This document shows, one piece after another, positions 45,009 through 57,200 of a stretch of 64,000 nucleotides of DNA. The notes under the pieces were generated by a model. It searched no databases and was not told the DNA's origin. It worked only from the letters and a program-made list of their open reading frames with translations. The stretch is from Pseudovirgaria hyperparasitica (Eukaryota; Ascomycota; Dothideomycetes; Acrospermales; Acrospermaceae). The stretch is taken from assembly GCF_010093815.1 (NCBI RefSeq), contig NW_022985562.1, forward strand, positions 124,001 to 188,000, given 5' to 3'. Position 1 is the first letter of the stretch; every line of letters starts with the position of its first letter. The position numbers and the translations under genes are program-made.

Positions 45009-45580
45009 GAGTAGCGTTATCTGCTAGAAGCATATTGAATTAATGAAAAACTATAACCCATAGGAAAGTTCCAATATGTTTTATACGTTGTAGTATTATT
45101 GTTTATCACTACCGATTGTCGTTCAAAGAAAATATCTCGAATCCTTTTCTGATCCAATGCCGTCAGCCCAGATGTGCCGAGACTGATCTCATGAGGTCGG
45201 TGATCGTTAGTTGACCCTTTCACTTCGAGACCACATTGAGCATCATGAATCAGGCCAAACAACGAAACGGATTGAGTATAAGGAGATGATACGTTCCACA
45301 AAGATCCCCTGGCAGTACTAGGTGGAAAACATGGTAAAACCCTTGTAAAAAGTGAGGGTCCTTACGGATCCCAACGTGCCTCTCCCTACCTCCAACCGAG
45401 GTGCCCCTCACTGAAGAATTATTAATACATTATGTTTCCAACATAACAGATAAGGTGACGCGAACAAGTTCACCAATCAGTATACATCAAGAATCCATCC
45501 TACCAACAGATACCGCACTCCCCATTCATCCACCACATCGAAACCCGAAACCATCAATATCACCAGATCAAACCTCCAAC
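45009..45580. other. Intergenic, promoter of the oxidoreductase gene
   Basis: About 570 bp between msrA and the MDR gene, both on the plus strand. AT-rich just after msrA. No gene seen. It contains the msrA 3' UTR and the promoter of the following gene. Confidence 0.5.
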
Positions 45581-46686
45581 ATGAAAGAAGGTACAAACAC
45601 TTCAAAAGCACCCTTGTAAACCCCCCTAAAAAAGGCACGTTCCATACTAACACATTCACCCACCCAGGAATCATCCACCCCGGCCCATCAGTCAAGATAA
45701 TCGACTCGCCCATCCCAACCCCATCCGCAGACCAAGTCCTCATCAAAGTAATCTACTCCGGCTCCAACCCCAAAGACTGGAAAATCCCGGAATGGTTCGG
45801 CGAGCCCGGCATCATGAACCAAGGCGACGACATCGCCGGCACGATCGCAGCTGTTGGGTCCAACGTCACAGAATTCAAGCCAGGCGATCGCGTCGCCGCG
45901 TTCCACGAGATGCTGACGCCGCATGGCAGCTTTGCTGAGTACGCGATCGCGTGGGCCCATACGACGTTCCATATTCCGGCGCATGTCCGATTCGAGGAGG
46001 CGGCGACGCTGCCGCTGGCGGCGATGACGAGTGCGTGTGGGCTGTATCTGGATCTGGGGTTGGCGCCGCCGTTCAGGCCGACGACAGAGGTGACGCCGTT
46101 GTTGGTGTACGGGGGTGCGTCGGCCGTCGGGGCATTTGCGATTCAGTTTGCCGTCAGGTCGAATATTCATCCGATAATTGCGGTTGCGGGGCGGGGGATT
46201 GCGTTCGTGGAAGGCCTGCTTGATAAGTCGAAGGGTGATGCGGTGGTAGATTATCGGGATGGAGATGATGCGGTTGTTGAAGGGGTGGTGAACGCTTTGA
46301 AGGGTCAGAAACTGGGGTACTGCTTTGATGCAGTGTCGGAGAAGGGCTCGTATGAGAATGCAAGTAAGGTTCTTGAGAAAGGAGGGCATATCGCGCTCGT
46401 TCTACCTGGAAAAGACTACAAGGAGATCCCGGAGTATATCAACAAGCACACTACGAGTGTGGGCTGTGTGCATAAGGATGCGAAGGACCATGGGTATGTT
46501 TACTTTCGATTAATTGGACAAGGCTTAAAGGACGGCTGGTTCAAGCCACATCCTCATGAAGTCATCCCTGGTGGTATCAGTGGAGTCGAGAAGGGACTGA
46601 CGAACCTTAAAAACGGAGTGGCGAGTGCCGTCAAGTACGTATTCAAGATAGATGAGACACCAGGGGCAGAGAGATCGACCTTGTGA
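45581..46686 (+). CDS. Zinc-independent MDR oxidoreductase (quinone-reductase type)
   Basis: Two exons, 45581-45590 and 45668-46686, give 342 residues. The first coding exon is only ATG AAA GAA G, and splicing yields MKEGIIHPGPSVKIIDSPIP, the typical opening of fungal medium-chain reductases. The catalytic domain has YSGSNPKDWKIPEW and GDDIAGTIAAVGSNVTEFKPGDRV. The nucleotide-binding motif is VYGGASAVGAFAIQFA, a Rossmann GxxxxxG form, with later CFDAVSEKGSYENAS and KGGHIALVLPG. The usual zinc-ligand cysteines of alcohol dehydrogenases are missing, so it should act like NADPH-dependent enoyl or quinone reductases. The substrate is unknown. Such proteins occur both alone and in metabolite clusters, and no cluster is present here. 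Confidence 0.88.
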
Positions 46687-46992
46687 AACGACCGAAGAAT
46701 TGTGAGATAATTCATACTCAGCGCAAAGGATAGATAATATGCAGTCATTTCTCTCCTTTAATACGTACGCGAGGTCAACCGCTATGTTAATTCCGTATTG
46801 AAAATTTTGAATCATTAGACTACGCCAAAACACCGAACAGTGATGCTAATGCTTAAGTTGATCACCCAAGACCCAACTCGTATTCAGAACACCATCAACT
46901 ATAAAGTAGCAGTTGGCCGAAACGCCAAGAAAGCCGCACAATTGAAGCAAGAAATTTCGTCACCGGAAAGAGGCATCAGTCATGAAAAAAGC

Positions 46993-49900
46993 TTAGCGCC
47001 ATGCCCCTTTGACACTTGATAGACTCCCGCGGGGAGTAGAGGAAGCAGTAATGCTGCTGTGACGCATCGGACCAGTTCGCAGGGCGGAGCCCTCTCGGGA
47101 TTTATCTTCTCCCACGGTGGTTCGACGGATTGGACCCTTGACAATAGCACCAGGCCGTGGACTTAGTACGTTAGACACGGATTCTCGTTCACTTTTGACC
47201 ATTCGCCGGGCTTGGCCAGCGGTGAAAAGTGCATTTTCGTTTGGTGGACTTCCGGATGAGGCTCCCGGAGGGCTTCGTCGTCGCTGTTTCAAAGCTGGAC
47301 CAGTCATGGACTGTCGCTTGATTGCTGACCGGATCTTCTGTGTATTATTGGGGTCCGCCATCCAGCTCCGCTCTTCGTCTGAAGAGGAGCCAGAGCTCTC
47401 GTTCGGTGTAACGTCAGTTGATGCATTCTCCACGGCGTGTAGTGGAGAGCGGAAAGGGACCTTATTCAGTTGGATCTCACCGAGTGGCGAGTGCTCAGAA
47501 TCTGATGAGAATGCAGTAAGAGCAGGAGCAGTGACCGGGGGGGAGGTCTCAGACTTCTTCGACAGGAAACCTGTTTGAAAGCGACTGGAGCGTGGTTTCA
47601 ATTCAACAGACGTTTCTGGTGGTGCAGGTATCGGGGAAGAGTCGTTGTCACTGGTGGCCGATTCCATCTGCAAAACTGGAGGAGCCGGGATTGGTTTCTC
47701 GATGGAGGATGTTGCAGACGAAGACCCGTATGCTTTCGGAGTCAGCTGGAAGTCTGCCAAACTACCATCTTCCATGTCATCTCGCCATCTGACAGCCCTC
47801 TTGACCTTTGAGGGAGACTTCTTCTTCGGCGTAAATTGTACCCCTTTCTTACCTGAGTTTAACTTTCGCCGGCGAGGAGATCCTTTCATTGGAGAAGATA
47901 TCGGCTGCACAGTTTCTGTGAAAGATGGCTTTGCAATGAAATGAACAGGAGAAGGTCCAACCAAATTTACGGGCTTCTTTCTCTTCGGCGTCCCTTGTCG
48001 TCTTGGTGGGAATATGTCGGTGACAGGCAGACCGCCCTCCGGTTTGATGACCTGCGATGTGGCGCTTGAGCAAGACGAAATAAGCTTCTCAAGGTTTTCC
48101 TTCGCTGCCTGTATAGCATCCTCCGGATCCATCATCATGATTTGTGAGAGGATAGCAATAGTCTCGAACTGTGCCTGAAGCTGCACTTGAAGCACTGCAG
48201 CGTCACCACCCCTTTCTTGTTCAAGAACAGCTGTTGCAGCCTCGCGCTCGGCATTTGACTTTAGCAGCTCTACCTCGCGAGTCAAATTCGAGATATCACT
48301 TCCATCTTCAGTACCGTCCGCATCCTGTAGCTGCCGAACCCCTGTCTGCAGTGCGGTGTCTAATGCTCGCTCCCAGTTGTTTTTCGCCAGCAGTTGATGG
48401 TAATGTTGCCTGCTACCTTCAAGTTCCATCTGAATGCCGAGAGCTTTTTTCCTCATGGCCGTGAGACCAGCTGGGGGTTCCTCATCCTCTCGATTGTCGC
48501 ATACCGTATCGAAAGCAGCAATCCATGAGGAAATCAAAGAGATACGGCGCTCCAATTGACGGAGCTTCTTTCGCATTGACACGTGTTCTTGCCGTTCGGC
48601 AGATGCGAAATCGTATGCGGCGCGCACGCGTGAGATGGCTTCTTTAGCAATGATCTCTCGCTTCTCGCTAAGTTTCTTGAATTTGACAAATGCGCTGCTC
48701 TCAAAATCCTTTTCTTTAGCTCTCAGTTCCTCGATCAAAAGTCGTTGCTCGTCGATCTTTTTAAGATAGTCCTTGACGTGACGATTGACATTGAATACGT
48801 TCTTTGTTACCTTCGTTTGAATGTTCTTGGCTCTGTTTGCGTATCGGAGGGTGTTTTGTGTCTCGTCAAAGTGAGCGCTCGATGGGCTCACGCAGACAAT
48901 CATGACTGTCTTGCAGTTTCCGCCTAAGGAGAACTTCAGCAGCCGTGTGAGCTTTGAATTTCTATATGGTACGTGATTGCGTTTCCTTGGGTCGCATAGA
49001 GCATTGATGCAGCCTCCCAGTGCTAGCAATGATTTGTTGATATTGGCACCTTCTATGAGCCGTTCGCCGCGGTTTTTCGTTGCGCTCGCCCTCTCACTCC
49101 CAGCAAGATCAATGATGCTTAAGGTCGCCATAGTATGAGGTTCGTTGACATCAGCGTTCCGGTCTTTGCTTGATAGATTAATTTGTAGAACGGCGTGGGA
49201 ACGAGAAGACGTCGCATTCGCTTCGGTTGGTGACATTGTTCGATACTCATTTCCACGCACAATCATTTCCATGACTTCTTCGACCTGAAGCATTGTTAGT
49301 ACATGCAATCATGCATCGATCCTTTCTGTGCATACGTTTTGAGGTCTATGACTAGACAATCCCGCGACTGAGACAGCCTGGTGCGCGTCTTCTCGCAACA
49401 TAAGTCCTTGCTTACTGCCCCCGGGTACTAGTAAATCGCGAATAGTTTCATTGTAGATCTCGAGGTAGGAGAGAGAAACTTCGACAAATTTCTCTTCTTG
49501 CAATTCCTGAACCTTCTCGAAAAGCTCTTGCATGGTGAGAAAAATGATTCCTGGATCTGTCTTGATGCCACTAGTTTCATTAGCACTCTTCTTCAGTGTG
49601 GCATGAGATCGATCTCGTACGTGATTGTGTGTGTCTTTCCGCATCCAGTCGCGCCATATGCAAATACAGTGGCATTGTATCCATCGAGTACGCTATCCAG
49701 TAGGTTCTTCGTTGTAGCTTCGTATACATCTTGTTGCGTTGTATTCTCGTCGAAAACACGGTCGAATGCGAATGTTTGATCTTTCACACGCTTTCCCTGA
49801 GGTACGAATGAACGGGTGAAGCGATGTACAGGGTTATCCTCTGGAGGGTCGAAGACGCTGTAACATATGATTAGATTGGCGACATAATATTGTCCATCGA

Positions 49901-50106
49901 TAGACGTACAGGCATTTCTCATCCACCACTTTAATCACTGGTCGCAGTCCTTTGCCTGCTGTTCGCGAGGGGACACCCGCCAACGAGCCATCTCCAAGGA
50001 ATAGGTGGCCATCTTCAGCCTTCGCCAGTTGCGCCGCTTCTCTGATCGTGAAAGGTCGCACTCGAACAGTGACGTTGATCGAGGACGCGCCGTCGGAGGC
50101 GGCCAT
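46993..50106 (-). CDS. Kinesin-8 motor protein (Kip3/Klp5-type)
   Basis: Four exons, 50106-49910, 49857-49621, 49570-49336 and 49284-46993, give 986 residues. The N-terminal motor domain (about residues 10-400) has the start INVTVRVRPF, the P-loop GATGCGKTHTIT completed by splicing, NATSSRSH (switch I), DLAGSERASAT (switch II) and the neck region NRAKNIQTKVTKNV. A coiled-coil neck and stalk follow, with DYLKKIDEQRLLIEELRAKE and QERGGDAAVLQVQLQ. The tail is Ser/Pro/Arg-rich and basic, with several SP-K sites. The insert and neck sequence match the kinesin-8 class (Kip3, Klp5/6, A. nidulans KipB), plus-end motors that shorten microtubules and position chromosomes. The start MAASDGASSINV was chosen because motor similarity begins just after it. 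It is divergent from the BTB-like gene. Confidence 0.92.
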
Positions 50107-50881
50107 CGTTACGGTAAAGAGAACGTAGTATAAACAAACGAATGCAAAGGGCAAATATGCGAAGATATCCCTACCTGTGCATATGTGTAGATTAAGAGTG
50201 AGCAGGTCGAACGTCTAACGTGATTTCATCTATGGTTCTGCACTAACGCTAATGTTATGGTTGCTGTTGCTTGCAGGTTGGTTGTCCCTGACAACCGGTA
50301 AAGTCTCGGGGCTACCATTTCAGGGTCTACATGCATTGATGTTAAACGCTGAAGTCAAGGCAAAAGTTTAATGAGTATGAAGTATTTCTATTTTATCTCC
50401 CACTGTTTGGCTAGTTCAAGTTTCTAGTATGATTGAGTCATGATCTACTCAAAAGAAAAGAAAGGTCAGCTAGAAAGCATGGGAGAACAGACGAACATGA
50501 ATTGTTCAAGACCGCTTTCCTACAATTTAATGAATAATGAGTTAAAATATCTAGATTACGACAAGTAGGCGATATTGAGATGACTATGGTTTAGTATAAA
50601 TTAATAGACCTGAGGGCTCACTATGGTCTCCACTCTCATCTGGATTCTGAAAGCGCCTCCGGTCAGGAATCTGTAACTGAACTGTCAGCATGCTGAACTA
50701 CCCGTATTCACTTCAAGGAGATTTTGAAGCATTCCTAAATGCTTCACATGAAACAAGCATAAGCGTGACTTCGACTCTCGCCTTTTGACAACTCAAGTAC
50801 TTAAGACGGTTTCCCGTTATACCTCCCTCATAGATCTATCGAACATACCTCCTTCACGACCACATCTCAAATACTGGTGAG
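50107..50881. other. Divergent intergenic region
   Basis: 775 bp between the start codons of kinesin-8 (minus) and the BTB-like gene (plus), holding both promoters. AT-rich in the middle. No gene seen. Confidence 0.5.
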
Positions 50882-51784
50882 ATGTCATCGCCTCGAACTC
50901 CATCAAAGGGAACAGTTCGGGATCTCAATCTCAGTTCTATGTCCAATCGAGGCACCTCATCCCCAAGCTCGCCATTGGCACCTAACAATCGCACAAACCG
51001 TGTTTCAAAGCACAATGGCAAACACAAGTCGATCCCTAATCAGGCACATCAAGATTCAGGATCTTCAACACGTACGGAGTGAGTCATCTACTGCTTGAGC
51101 CCTTCGTGCCACGTCTAACACATGCAGTAACATACTGACTCCAATTGTCAATCTCATCATCACGGGAACCTCTGGAGAAACGAGAGTGTTTCAGGCTCAC
51201 GCTGGTCAACTCTGTGAAAAGTCTCCCACTCTCCATAACCTACTCGCCGCAGCTGCGGACTCGGGCGTCAGCGACCTCAAATACTACGCCAACCCAGTCT
51301 TATTCGCGATTTGGATCGCATGGTCATACCATGGGACCTTGAAGTATACCCCGTCATCTCCATCGGCTGATAGCGCCTTCGGCCTCCTATTAGACCTGTA
51401 CCTACTCGGATGGAAGCTCAAAGTCAAGGATTTCATGGATAAAGTCGTTGAGGAAATCTGCGCCTACAGCGCCCGCTCTAATACGTGCCCAATGCGAACA
51501 TTGTCAATCGAATCTACAAGGAGACTCCGACTAGTCTGCCTCTCAGGAAGCTTGTGGTCGAGCAGTGGGTTGTGGGTCTGGCACACACAGATATGGATTG
51601 GGAGAGCGACAGCAGCCTGCCACCGAGGTTTCTCTATGACTGTATGACGCGGCTCATAGCCCTACGCAAAAGTGGCATTCAGAGTCCAGACGGTTACCCA
51701 TATGAGTACCATGTCCCTCAGAGTGAATTACTACCTGGCAGCATCAATGCTGGTCCACGTATGGTAATCGACTTAACCGAGTAG
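50882..51784 (+). CDS. BTB/POZ-like protein gene with a frame break
   Basis: Exon 1 (50882-51078) encodes a Ser/Pro/Asn-rich head, MSSPRTPSKGTVRDLNLSSM. After a 49-bp GT-AG intron, exon 2 (from 51128) encodes a BTB-like segment: LTPIVNLIITGTSGETRVF, QAHAGQLCEKSPTLHNLLAA, and FGLLLDLYLLGWKLKVKDF. Near 51475-51487 the protein-like reading passes to another frame, which continues PNANIVNRIYKETPTSLPLR and KLVVEQWVVGLAH to the stop at 51784. No intron can bridge it: the downstream frame has a TAA just before the join and no suitable GT-AG pair. One missing base would explain it, so either the copy is recently broken or the assembly has an error. Intact, it would be about 284 residues. BTB-like domains bind partner proteins; nothing more specific can be said. 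Confidence 0.65.
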
Positions 51785-51953
51785 GGTGTAGAAATTTCTT
51801 TGGCAGGTCGTTTCGAAGATGTGGAAATCATTACTTAAGCGTCCAGCGAAAGCACGAAGAGCACAATTTACTTACCAATCATACAACCAGGCTATAGGGA
51901 TGCAACGGCGTTATAGCGACTAGATATTAGGTTGATCATTCATTCCAATTAGT

Positions 51954-53796
51954 TCAATCAATTTCCAATAACTGATACTTCTCCCCTCGAGCATCCAATG
52001 CAAGCTCAATCCTCTCCATGACTGATAGTACCTTCTCCTCTTCTAGTCTCTGACCTACAACCTGTATAGCCACTGGGAGACCCTCCATCTTCGTAGCATC
52101 ATAGTGCTTGTATGCCCCGCGCGCTACACCATTCAACTTCTTCGAATTAAAGCTAGCTGGGAGCTGATCTAGCTTCGCGTCAACATGTGTGACAGGTATG
52201 ATCCCACAAGTGTAATCGAGCTATGCCTTGTTAGTCCGATCATGACGAGGGGCGGCCCAGTTCCACTCACGAGATTGAAGAGGAAGGTATATCCACAGCT
52301 ACTGACTGCATCATGCATACCATCATGCGGCACAGCGGGAGTGGCATTTGGTGGAGTGAGAAGGATGTCCATCTTAGCCTCGTTCTGCCACCAGTCATGC
52401 CATTTGGCCTTATATGCTTCTCGCTTTGCCACTAGCTTCCATTGCTCGAAGGCGCTCCGCTCATACCAACCCTCAACCAAGCCGGCCCAAATAGGATCTC
52501 TCTGAACATACCGTACCCAGAGGGTGTAAAGCCAGCGGACTGGGGTGAACATCCGCATCAAAGAGTACATCTGTTTGGCCCCTGAGTCCATCCACTCACC
52601 AGTGCGGAAGTAGGAGGCGAAGGTCCGGCAGCCATCTGCGTTGAGCACCTGGGATGCGATGAGAAGAGCCTCGTAAGGTGATGGTGGTGAAACGTCAAAC
52701 ACTTCATGACCTTCGGATTTTAGCGCCGTTACGGCCTGCTCAAGAGCACGAGCGCATGCCGGAGATGGAGTAACAACGCCATCATCTCTCATGACGCCAA
52801 TTCTCAGCTTCGACTTCAGCTTCCAGTCAGTCTCCATCTGGTCCCTCCATTCCATGGGGTGTACAGAATGGTCATACAACCAGGGTTTCATAGAAATGAA
52901 GCTCTTTGTAAAATAGAACAGGTCATTGAGTGTTCGTGCCATCGGGCTGAATACGCTGGGAATTCCCTCTTGGCCTGGCATACTCGTATTGACACCTTGC
53001 TTCGGCCAACGTCCAGTGGAGCATCGTAGCGAGTAACAGCCGGAGAAGTGTGCAGGAGCTCGAACAGAGCCAGCCACATCGGATCCAATACCGATTCGGC
53101 TGCCGCCAAATGCTAGGAGAGCAGATTCCCCGCCAGTAGAACCGCCTGGTGAGTAGTTTTTATTGTGCGGGTTTGTGGTCCTTCCCCAAACCTATATAGA
53201 GGTATTAGCAATCAATCACTGCCTATGACTACGGTGGCTGACATCATTTGTAGATTCGAAGGACAACAGAGTTACTGGGAGGTTAGTTTTCACAAACGGG
53301 ATGGCACCTGCGATTCATCAGGCATGAACCATAGTCCAAGCAATGCGAGCATACCTGCATCTTTCAGGATCTGTACTAATATACCATCTTTCTCATACGG
53401 TTTTCCGGTGTTGCAAGAGTATCCTACGGACACGTCAAAGCCTCCTACAGCAATGGAATCCTTGAGTGACACTGGTATTCCAGCCAATGGCCCTTTCAGG
53501 TTGATGTCATTGTTCTTCAACCACTCTTCTGCCTCAAGGAAACATATTTCCGTCAAACAGTTTGTTCTCTCTTGTGCCTTGATTGCGACCTTCCCGTATG
53601 TCCTCAACACATCAATAGGACTTGTGATATTCTTATGCACATCTTGGACCAGATCCTGTATGGGCTTCCCAAGGATACTACGCTCCGAAGGGTTCAGAGA
53701 CCCAGTGTATGTGGACGGCAGGCTTGTGATCTTCGATGATCGCTCGATCTGCTTGCGCTTGCTTCTGGATGTAAGTTTGGAGCTGGTATCGTCTGG
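51954..53796 (-). CDS. Amidase-signature enzyme, 5' end unresolved
   Basis: Exons 53796-53355, 53307-53243, 53191-52271 and 52220-51954 give 564 codons including the stop; a start codon is missing from this part. The frame enters at 53796 right after a good acceptor (CTAACCCCAG), so a short upstream exon probably supplies the ATG. The catalytic Ser-cisSer-Lys set is present: Lys in GIPVSLKDS, Ser in PGGSTGGES and Ser in GSDVAGSVR. The core also shows TGSLNPSERSILGKP, AIPFVKTNLPVTLLSFEST, VWGRTTNPHN and MPGQEGIPSVFSPMARTLND. The second Ser of the usual GGSSGG box is Thr, a non-catalytic position. Enzymes of this type hydrolyse amides such as acetamide or fatty-acid amides; the substrate is unknown. 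The intron with donor GTCAGC is slightly unusual. Confidence 0.85.
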
Positions 53797-54280
53797 CTGG
53801 GGTTAGGTACACACCAATCGCGCCTGTGCTGGAAGAAATCGCTAATCATGATCGTAGAGAATGGCGATGACAGCAACTGAGTTTAAAACTGTCTGTTGCA
53901 TCTATGAATACGAGTGAGATACACGGGGTAACTTGACTACTCAAGCAGTCGGAGTTCATGCCGATAGAAGCCGAGACTTGGAACGGTTGACAGTGCCAAT
54001 GCTCCACCTATTACAGGGATCGCCCCACATGCGCGATAGGTAGCCGCGCAGACTGCGCCTACCTATTTTAGGGTATTTACCCCAGCTTGTCAACAGTGTG
54101 GTAGGTTCTACTACTTACGTGAGTGCGACCATACTAGAAGTTCAGAGGAACACACGCCGTAAATAATAAGAAGAAAGGAGCAGAACATAATTCTTACAAT
54201 ACCTTGGAGGTCCGAGATTATCAAAACAATATTACTCCTCGACCATACATTTATAGTCATTGGACAGTACCAGTATCCCT
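53797..54280. other. Intergenic between amidase and MSH6
   Basis: Holds the missing amidase start exon and promoter on the left and the MSH6 3' UTR on the right. I could not join a convincing first exon: candidate ATGs near 53850-53900 leave an intron too short, or meet an in-frame stop. Confidence 0.4.
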
Positions 54281-57200
54281 TTACAGAGCCTCGATACCGC
54301 GTCTGAGGACATCAAGCCCACGCTCAGCAACGCCATCTTCGCTTTCCGTCACGCCCTCTCTAAGGATCCATGATACATCACTGAGCATTCCCATGGGCAG
54401 CCAGCTTCCACCCATTCCTTTCGCGTTATCGAGCGCCTCCTTCAGTCGACTAGTGTGCTCCCACTCCTTGGCGGCCACCTCTGCCTTTTCAATCACACTG
54501 TTTGGGATGCCACACATAGCCGCACAGTGCATTCCGAAGCTACCCTCGGCGACACCTGACTCAAGCTTGTACAAAAATGTGACACGGCGGTCTTTCTCGT
54601 CTACACGGATACGCATACGCTGCGGTTTGATTTCAGGATGCGCACTGAACTCAGAGGCCAAAGAGTGGTAATGTGTTGCGAAGAACCCAATGCAGCCAAT
54701 ATGGGAGGCAATGTGATGAAGCACAGCCTGAGCAACAGCAACACCATCATAGGATGATGTCCCACGGCCAAGCTCGTCCAATATGACCAGTGATCGAGGT
54801 GTGGCTTCAGACAGGATCTTTTGAGTCTCGCTCAACTCAACGAAAAATGTAGATTGGGCGGCAAAGATATTGTCATTGGCTCCCAGCCTAGACATTATAC
54901 GGTCGATAGGCGTCAGACGAGCATATGAACAAGGGAGATAACAGCCGATCTGAGCCAAGATGACGGCGACACAGGTTTGCCGTAATATGGTTGATTTACC
55001 GGCCGCGTTGGCGCCTGTAAGGAGGGAAATATTTGCCTGACTACCGCCAAGATTGATCGTATTGGGAATGAAATCCGACACAGTATTCAACATGCAGGGA
55101 TGTCGTAAGTCCTCGAGTTCCAAGACTGCCTTTTGGTCCTCCACGAATGTTGGGCGGCAGCTCGGTTCACCGAGTGTTGCAGATGCTTTGGCAAGTGAGA
55201 TGAGGCAGTCTAATTGTGCAACGATCTTGACAGCTGCGAGCCAAGTCGCATAGTCCTGGTCGAAACGAGTGTAGAAGCGCGAGGAAACTTCCTTTACTAC
55301 CTGGGCGTGTGTCTCCTGTGCCTCTTGTAGCTTTCGTACTAGTTTCCGAAGGTCTGGGCTATAGTATCTGTTGACTGCAGCAGTGCCGGACATCTTAGCC
55401 CAGGTCTTAGGGACATTTTTGACCTTTGCTGGAACTTCCAGTTGGTATATCTCTTTACCAATGTCCTTGAAGCGTATTGAGCTAGAGCCCAGGTCTTTGC
55501 GTGCCTGGTTAAGTAGCTTATCGAGATCCTTAATGCAACGGTCGATCGCTGCCTGGCTGTCGTCAAAGTCTTCCTCCACACCAGGTTCTGGCACGAGAAT
55601 GCCCTCATCACGTGCGGTCTTGCGATCGAATGCTTCAGCCCAAGGTTCAAGCTTGCCAGAGAGATCTGGCATCGCCGAGATGAGTTGGCCAATGACACCC
55701 TCACCTTGACCAAAAGAGTTAAGCAGTCCCATGGTGTATTCGATCTGCTCAAAGCCTTCAAGTACACGAATGAAATCGCTTGGTTTGCAGCGACCCGCGT
55801 GGACGCGTGAGATCAATCGTTCGAGGTCCGGGATTTTGCTCAATGAAGCAGAGAAGCGATCTTGAATGACACCATCGGCATTCAAAGCATCGATAGCATC
55901 GAGGCGAGCATTGATCTTCATCGAGTCTGCAAGAGGGTGGCAGACCCATTGGCGAAGCATTCGCTTTCCGAAAGGTGTCACGCAGCGGTTGAGCATCGCA
56001 AACAAAGTGCCGTCGGTACCACCGTCCGCACTGTTCGCGAATATCTGATTGCAATTAGCTGTACGTAGGGGATATGATACAGCATATTCCATACCTCAAG
56101 ATTGATCAAGCTCTGACCGTCGAGCACCAAGCTTGATGCTTTCCTTATAGGATCGTACCATTGGAAGTTCCCCAGCGACACAAGGTCACTATCAATTTTC
56201 AAGACTCGAAGATACTGCACCAATGCCCCAAGCGCAGAGAGAGACAGCGGCTTATCCTTGGCTTCTTTCAGTGCTACAGGCCAACCTCCAGTGCCATCCT
56301 CGGATTTCATAAAGTAGCCGCTTGCCTCCATCTCGCGAGCTGTCGTATCGGCTTCCCAGAACTCTTTGCCTGGCTTCAAATAGTTCCAGAGAGTCGTCGG
56401 ACCCGTGTTGTTCTTCATGATTCGCAAAGCTCGTGCAGATATGCATGATTTTTCCAGGAGAAGCTCTGCCGGTCGTGTCTGAGCAACAAATGTCTCAAAC
56501 TTGGTCATGTCGGCATCATCCACAAACTCACAAAGATGAAATTGTGCCGTGGCTGCGTCAACGAAGGCAATTCCGAATACTGGCAGGCCATCCCTTTCAA
56601 CCTCTTTGATAGCGGCACAATAGGTCGACATGTCGTCCTGTAGCATGCCTGCATCAACGAGAGTCCCTGAGGTCAAAACAGCCGAAAGCTCTCGCTTGAT
56701 GATTTTGTCTTCTTTACCAGCCTTCTTGACTGGTTTGTCATCATCGCGTTCACGCATCTCCTTTGCAAGAGCAGATTCCATTTGATCAACTCTAGCGATT
56801 TTGAATCCTTTGGCGACGAATTGATTTGCCCAATGATCCAGAGAGGACTCGGGTACCCCGACCATGCTCATGTTCACTCGGTCGGTGAGCTTCAGGTCGA
56901 ATATTTGATGTCCGATTACGGCGTCCTTCTCATATAACTCGTAGAATTTGCCTTTCTTAAAGAAAACAATTGTGTCCCAGAACTTTTGCTTGATCTCCCA
57001 GTATTGCTTCTCGAATGGAGAAAACTTGCTGAAGGCTAGAGGAGGAATGTACAAGGTTCGTGGGTCGTAGTCTGGATGGTCTTGAGGATGCTTGTCGATA
57101 TCCTTGATATCAACTAGCCAAGGATGCCTTGCCTCAGGAGCCGACTTGTGTGCTTTCTCTTTCTTCTCTATACCTGTCGATGCCTTCTTTGGCCTTGGAG

